Assembly: GCA_021791145.1 (NCBI GenBank)
Contig: JAJYXE010000024.1
Location: 37,063 to 101,062, forward strand
Source of the DNA: Actinomycetes bacterium
GTDB lineage: Bacteria; Actinomycetota; Acidimicrobiia; Acidimicrobiales; RAAP-2
DNA: 64,000 nt
Reading direction: 5' to 3'
Shown: positions 60,647 to 64,000 of the stretch, piece after piece
How positions within the stretch are numbered: position 1 is the first letter of the stretch
Layout: each line of letters starts with the position of its first letter
Notes under the pieces: generated by a model
What the model was told of the DNA's origin: nothing
What the model saw: only the letters and a program-made list of their open reading frames with translations
Database searches by the model: none
Translations under genes and position numbers: made by a program

Positions 60647-61060
60647 TCACGCCCGGTTCGGTTCGCCTGGCCTCTCGACGGCAAGGCCTAGGTTCTGGGC
60701 GGCCTCCGCCATCCGAAGGTCGTAGGTGACGACGGCTTGTAGATCCCCTCCGACGACCTGCGCAGCTGCCAGGTGGATCGCATCGAGACTTCGCAACTGG
60801 ACGTTCGGGGTCAACGTAGCGGCGCGATCGAGCACCTCGGTGCTCAGCAGGATCTGGTCGAGGCGGGAGAGCTGTCGACGCGCGTGCGCGATGGCGGCAG
60901 GACCGCCGATGAGGACCGCTCTCACCACTTCCACTCGCGAAAGTGCGCTCGTCACGAGCTGGTCAGCACGGTGACGACGCAGGAAGCGCCGCAAAGCGTC
61001 CGACTGTGCCTCTCGCTGGACAAGCTTCACCAACGCGGACGAGTCGAGATAAAGCCTCAT
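60647..61060 (-). CDS. PIN-domain toxin (VapC family), second copy
   Basis: 137 residues from ATG 61060, overlapping the antitoxin stop as ATGA. LYLDSSALVKLVQREAQSDAL carries the first Asp and Lys of this VapC subgroup. Further acids are in LSRVEVVRAVL, LRSLDAIHLAAA and VVTYDLRMAEAA. It belongs to a different VapC subgroup from the toxin at 59956 (LDSSALVKL versus ADTSVWVEY), so the two operons are not a simple duplication. Confidence 0.9.
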   Translation of the reverse strand: MRLYLDSSALVKLVQREAQSDALRRFLRRHRADQLVTSALSRVEVVRAVLIGGPAAIAHARRQLSRLDQILLSTEVLDRAATLTPNVQLRSLDAIHLAAAQVVGGDLQAVVTYDLRMAEAAQNLGLAVERPGEPNRA

Positions 61061-61323
61061 CGCTCCTCAGCGCGCATCGCCGCCAGTCGGGCCGAAGCGT
61101 CGATGCCGTAGTCGTTCGGTGGGTCGTCGACCACATCGCCCTCGCCAGACGCGGCGAGAACCTGGCCGCTCGCCACGAGGTCCTGCCACCGGTCTTCATG
61201 AGTGGGAACGAGCAGTGCGACAAGCCGCCCTCGATCGGTCACCTCAATCGTCTCTCCGGTCGCAACCCGGGCGAGGTACCGACTGGCATGTTGGCGAAGC
61301 TCTCTGACCCCGATCCGTTCCAT
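61057..61323 (-). CDS. Phd/YefM-type antitoxin
   Basis: 88 residues from ATG 61323: MERIGVRELRQHASRYLARVATGETIEVTDRGRLVALLVP is the Phd/YefM fold that binds DNA and starts most such antitoxins. The C-terminal tail (DVVDDPPNDYGIDASARLAAMR) would neutralise the PIN toxin. The ATG directly follows an 8-bp palindrome with no room for a Shine-Dalgarno, so the message may be leaderless, or a GTG further upstream may be used. Confidence 0.88.
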   Translation of the reverse strand: MERIGVRELRQHASRYLARVATGETIEVTDRGRLVALLVPTHEDRWQDLVASGQVLAASGEGDVVDDPPNDYGIDASARLAAMRAEER

Positions 61324-61342
61324 AGTGCTACATAGTAGCACT
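61324..61342 (-). promoter_or_regulatory. Perfect palindrome abutting the Phd/YefM antitoxin start
   Basis: AGTGCTAC (61324-61331), ATA, GTAGCACT (61335-61342): eight-base perfect arms with a 3-base centre, touching the ATG. This is the expected place for the antitoxin-toxin complex to bind and repress its own promoter. Confidence 0.7.
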
Positions 61343-61452
61343 CGCAGTCCGGGCGAGGATCGGCACCGTCCCGGACGAGAACCGCAACGGTTGAACGAAA
61401 GGGGGATACCCGGTACCGGCCCAACGCGCGAACAGCAGAGACCCGCGGTCCT

Positions 61453-61512
61453 GGTTCGAATAGCGACCTACGGTCTCGAATCTGGTGGGCCGTAGGAACT
61501 CCTATTCGAACC
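61453..61512. repeat. Conserved element copy 3 within a long hairpin, downstream of RelBE
   Basis: Copy 3 of the element (61484-61511: GGTGGGCCGTAG, GAA, CTCCTATTCGAAC) is the right half of an inverted repeat. GGTTCGAATAG (61453-61463) pairs with CTATTCGAACC (61502-61512), 11 bases without mismatch, and CCTACGG (61467-61473) pairs with CCGTAGG (61490-61496). A 16-base loop and small internal asymmetry remain. It lies 48 bases after the RelE-type toxin stop at 61560. Confidence 0.8.
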
Positions 61513-61559
61513 AGCGCGAACTGCAGGAGCGCATCAGGTCCCTGTTCGGAAACTGACGC

Positions 61560-61823
61560 TCAGCGCGGGTCGGTCGAGTACGCAACGGACCGGTGACGGA
61601 CAGCGAGCACGCGCACCAGACGCTGATCGTCGTCCACTTGGTAGATGATTCGGTACGTACCGACTCGAAGTGACCGCAGCCCGCGTAGCCGTCCCCGAAG
61701 CAGGTGACCGGCCTCGGGCTCACGCTCGAGAAGTCCGAGAGCCTCGACCACGGCGTCGGAGAGTGGCCAGTCGAGGTCGACGATCTCCTTGCGAGCGCGC
61801 CGGGCGAGCTCGACCCGACTCAC
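61560..61823 (-). CDS. RelE/ParE-superfamily toxin
   Basis: 87 residues from GTG 61823, overlapping the antitoxin stop as GTGA. VELARRARKEIVDLDWPLSDAVVEAL, then LRGRLRGLRSLRVGTYRIIYQVDDDQRLVRVLAVRHRSVAY, is the RelE fold with its catalytic basic residues and C-terminal HR-x-x-Y. RelE-type toxins cut mRNA on the ribosome; a ParE-like gyrase toxin is less likely given YRIIY and the HRSVAY end. Confidence 0.9.
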   Translation of the reverse strand: MSRVELARRARKEIVDLDWPLSDAVVEALGLLEREPEAGHLLRGRLRGLRSLRVGTYRIIYQVDDDQRLVRVLAVRHRSVAYSTDPR

Positions 61824-62101
61824 CTTCTACGGCGCGACTGCAGTTCCCGGCGGACGTCATCGAGCGTCAGCGTCTCGCCGCGCTCCACTTCGCGCCGGCC
61901 CTCGTCGATAGCGGCCATCGTCTCGGCGTCCGACAAGATCTCCGCCGTCTCTTCCAAAGCCTCGTACTCATCCACTGGGACGAGGACGGCCGCCGGTCGG
62001 CCGTGGCGGGTAACGATGACGTGTTCGCGCAGGTCGGCAACCTGGTCGATGACCTGGCTGAGCTCAGCGCGAAGCTCACGAACAGGGACGGTCTTACTCA
62101 T
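61820..62101 (-). CDS. RelB/Phd-type antitoxin
   Basis: 93 residues from ATG 62101. VPVRELRAELSQVIDQVADLREHVIVTRHGRPAAVLVPVDEYEAL is the Phd/YefM-like DNA-binding domain that often pairs with RelE toxins. The C-terminal half (ETMAAIDEGRREVERGETLTLDDVRREL) is the usual toxin-binding tail. A palindromic operator lies 8 bases upstream. Confidence 0.9.
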   Translation of the reverse strand: MSKTVPVRELRAELSQVIDQVADLREHVIVTRHGRPAAVLVPVDEYEALEETAEILSDAETMAAIDEGRREVERGETLTLDDVRRELQSRRRR

Positions 62102-62108
62102 GCAGCAA

Positions 62109-62128
62109 GTGTACTATATTGAGTACAC
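62109..62128 (-). promoter_or_regulatory. Palindromic operator of the RelBE-type operon
   Basis: GTGTACT (62109-62115), ATATTG, AGTACAC (62122-62128): perfect seven-base arms in an A+T-rich island, 8 bases upstream of the antitoxin ATG. The TATAGTAC-type core on the minus strand may double as the -10 region. Confidence 0.75.
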
Positions 62129-62203
62129 ATCGTCCGGTGGTCTCCACTTGTCACAGTACGAGACGACCTTCGACGGCACGACCTCGTGCGTTCACCCAGG
62201 TAG

Positions 62204-62890
62204 ATGGCCCTGTGCTTCGCCTCCCAGCGCTCGGGACGGTGCTGCGCCAGAGCCCCGCCGAGGCTCCTGCTCACCCGTCCGACCCCGGTCGTCGCCTCTC
62301 TCCCGGTCCAGCGACGTCTTGCACCTGGCGAGGTGGCAGAGCTGGTTGCGGCCTACCGTAGGGGTGTCCCCGTCGAGGACCTGGCGGCGGCGTTCCGCGT
62401 GCATCGGACGACGGTGCTCGGCCACGTCCGGCGCCACGGTGTGCCCAAGCGGGAGCGCCGGGCGCTCCAGGGAGAAGATCTAGGCCGGGCTGCCCAGCTC
62501 TACGCCGAGGGCCGATCGGCTGCCTGGGTGGCCGTGCAGTTTGGCGTGGCAGCGAGCACCGTCCAGCGTGCTTTGAAGGAGCCGGTGTTGCCCTGCGGCC
62601 CGGAGGGCGGGCGCGTCGCGGTGAGCGCGCAGTGCAGTAGCGGGTGCCTTGGCGAGTCCGGCCCGGCTAGCCAGGCCCAAACACCCATCGACGAGCGGGA
62701 CGGCCGATCAAGGCGCATCCGCCTTCGGCGTTGGGCGATTTCCGATCTCGCTCACGTCGTCGCGAGGCGAGCCCACCTTGGCGAGAAGGCTGGCCTTGCT
62801 CTGTGCCGGCGGGCGCGGTGGATCTCCTCGGCCCGGCTCGTCAATCGGAGCCCCGACGACCGCGCGCCGATCTCGGGCTTGACGCTGTGA
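62204..62890 (+). pseudogene. Double helix-turn-helix fragment, probably of a serine recombinase
   Basis: Only the middle of this 228-residue open frame looks like protein. VQRRLAPGEVAELVAAYRRGVPVEDLAAAFRVHRTTVLGHVRRHGVPKR and AAQLYAEGRSAAWVAVQFGVAASTVQRALKE (about 62306-62590) are two consecutive helix-turn-helix units, as in the C-termini of actinobacterial resolvase/invertase proteins. The catalytic N-terminal domain is missing and the rest of the frame has no recognisable content; its end overlaps the DHFR-like gene. Likely a remnant. Confidence 0.55.
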
Positions 62891-63485
62891 CCTCGAGCGG
62901 GGGGTGGTCGAGGACCCGTGGGCGGTGCTCCACGAGCTGGATCCGTTGATCGAACGTCCTGGCGGTGATCATGTCGAGGGCGACGTCGGGGTAGCCGTCG
63001 TAGATGCGCTCACGACCGGTGGCGCCGGTGATGACCGGGAACATCACAACTCGGAACCGGTTGACGAGCCCAGCTCGCAGCAGCGACCGGCACAGGCTGA
63101 TGCTGCCGATCGTGCTCAAGACGCCCGGACCATCCGTTTTCATCGCCCGCACCGCCTCGACCGCGTCGCCGCGTACGAGGGTCGTGTTCGCCCAGGTGAG
63201 AGGTTCTTCGAGGGTGGAGGAGAACACCACCTTCGACGCTTCGGTCAGTCCTGCGTTGGCGGCCTCCTCCTCGGTGGAGAACTCGTCGATCCCCGCCGGG
63301 GCGACGCCGGCGGCGAAGCCCGACATCAGCCGGTACGTGGCCGCACCCATGAGCAGCGTGGACTCGGGTCGCTCGCCGAGCCACCCGAGGTACTCGGGGC
63401 CTTCGAGGCCCCACCACCCCGGCCACCCTTCCGCCGATGCATAGCCGTCCAGGGAGGTGATGAAGTCGACGATCAGCTCTCCCAT
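62841..63485 (-). CDS. Dihydrofolate reductase/RibD C-terminal domain family protein
   Basis: 214 residues from ATG 63485. LIVDFITSLDGYASAEG is the family N-terminus, followed by LLMGAATYRLM, SKVVFSSTLEEPLTWANTTLVRGDAVEAV, LSTIGSISLCRSLLRAGLVNRFRVVMFPVITGATGRERI. These YyaP/YwjB-like proteins have a DHFR-like NADPH fold and mostly unknown substrates. The last ~35 residues are an Arg/Ser tail. It follows the AHSA1-type remnant by 37 bases on the same strand; the pair is a common actinobacterial arrangement. Confidence 0.88.
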   Translation of the reverse strand: MGELIVDFITSLDGYASAEGWPGWWGLEGPEYLGWLGERPESTLLMGAATYRLMSGFAAGVAPAGIDEFSTEEEAANAGLTEASKVVFSSTLEEPLTWANTTLVRGDAVEAVRAMKTDGPGVLSTIGSISLCRSLLRAGLVNRFRVVMFPVITGATGRERIYDGYPDVALDMITARTFDQRIQLVEHRPRVLDHPPLEVTASSPRSARGRRGSD

Positions 63486-63522
63486 GCTGCGCTCCCCGCG
63501 TCCTCGGCCGCAGCGCGCGCCG

Positions 63523-63876
63523 TCATCGGGCGAGGAGCGCGTCGAGCTTGCGGTAGCCATCCTGGACGCCGACCTCCATGCCGCTTCTGACGAACGCGTC
63601 GCGGGCCTCGAAGCTGTCGGCCAGCGACGTTGCAGTGAGCCGGCAACGGCCCCCTGGGAGGTCCTCGAAGACGAAACGCCCCAGAGACACGTTGTCGGCC
63701 ACCGGCTCGTAGGTGAAGGGCTGGACGATGAGCTCGTCGGGTCGGACCTCGTGGAAGCAACCCCGAAACCAGTGCTCCTCGTCGCCTCGAACAGAGACGT
63801 AACGCCACTCGCCGCCGGTGCGGCAGTCCCACCGGTCGACGCGGGAGGAGTCGAGGCTGTCGGGGCCGACCCATTG
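63523..63876 (-). pseudogene. SRPBCC/AHSA1-family protein lacking its N-terminus
   Basis: From 63876 the frame reads WVGPDSLDSSRVDRWDCRTGGEWRYV, then GCFHEVRPDELIVQPFTYE and TATSLADSFEARDAFVRSGMEVGVQDGYRKLDALL, the C-terminal three quarters of an AHSA1 protein. A TAA stop lies directly before the first of these codons. The usual first ~35 residues (ending in ..W.GP) are absent in every frame upstream, and no start codon fits until the Met near the C-terminus. Sequence quality is otherwise good, so truncation is probably recent. Confidence 0.7.
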
Positions 63877-64000
63877 TTAGCGGCGTGACTTCCTGATCAC
63901 GACTGGCCAGGTCTCGGCGGCCCTCTTCGTGCATCGGTCTGGGCTGAGGCTGGCCGACGGGAACCCGATAGCAGGAGGATGAGCCGTCCCCCGAACGCGA

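Noticed and set aside
59875..61511. Possible tRNA 3' ends: the shared element contains GTTCGAAT on the minus strand, like a tRNA T-loop, followed by a CCCACC-like end
   Set aside because: No T-stem or acceptor stem can be paired and no 5' tRNA half is present at any of the three copies.
59747..62128. Classical integron with attC sites
   Set aside because: The integrase is a phage-type enzyme whose 3' end, not its 5' end, faces the array. The element lacks the GTTRRRY core as I know it. The cassette-like layout is kept as a finding without the integron label.

Overview
The window is very G+C-rich and gene-dense. It carries several markers of the phylum Actinomycetota: a phosphatidylinositol-mannoside cluster (CDP-alcohol phosphatidyltransferase, PatA-like acyltransferase, PimA-like glycosyltransferase), a MshC-type mycothiol ligase, an F420:NADP reductase, and an InhA-type enoyl reductase. 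GTG starts are frequent, and stop/start overlaps (ATGA, GTGA) are common. The run thrS-HIT-pgsA-patA-pimA-M48-pdxS-pdxT-yebC-ruvC-ruvA-ruvB is the gene order I know from mycobacteria and relatives. The many departures from it suggest a deep actinobacterial lineage, possibly Acidimicrobiia; that placement is inference.

Layout. 1-17.1 kb: the conserved core block on the minus strand (DNA repair, vitamin B6 synthesis, PIM lipids, thrS, mshC, F420 reductase). It is interrupted at 9.4-12.7 kb by a plus-strand beta-propeller protein and an EF-G-like GTPase. 17.2-21.9 kb: inhA/fabI, then a MoxR-DUF58-DUF4129 operon. 21.9-26 kb: a cobalamin riboswitch followed by a DUF4430-like lipoprotein and a complete ECF transporter (T, fused A-A', S), a likely B12 or precursor uptake system. 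26-29 kb: ABC exporter, small basic protein and MarR regulator. 29-34 kb: a zur-znuACBB metal-uptake operon with an aldo/keto reductase at its end. 34-50.9 kb: mixed metabolic and housekeeping genes (CoA-transferase, MFS, SDR, methyltransferases, S9 peptidase, HtrA, USP, dtd, macro domain, nicotinamidase, degenerate GGDEF protein, acyl-ACP thioesterase). 50.9-52 kb: groES, glutaredoxin and ArsR.

From about 52.2 kb to the end the window becomes an accessory, decaying region. It holds an MFS gene with a frameshift and an internal deletion, tandem repeats, a MarR fragment, a mazEF-kinase-methyltransferase operon, an IS21-type IstA remnant fused in frame to a frameshifted tyrosine integrase, and three more toxin-antitoxin operons. 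These are followed by a recombinase HTH fragment and a 5'-truncated AHSA1 gene beside a DHFR-like gene.

The most interesting structure is at 59.8-62.2 kb. Three unrelated toxin-antitoxin operons (VapBC, Phd/VapC, RelBE) lie in the same orientation. Each is followed 35-54 nt after its toxin stop codon by a copy of the same ~28-nt element, and one copy lies within a long hairpin. This looks like a small array of toxin-antitoxin 'cassettes' with a shared 3' element beside a decayed integrase. Every function below is read from sequence and remembered family features; no database search was run.
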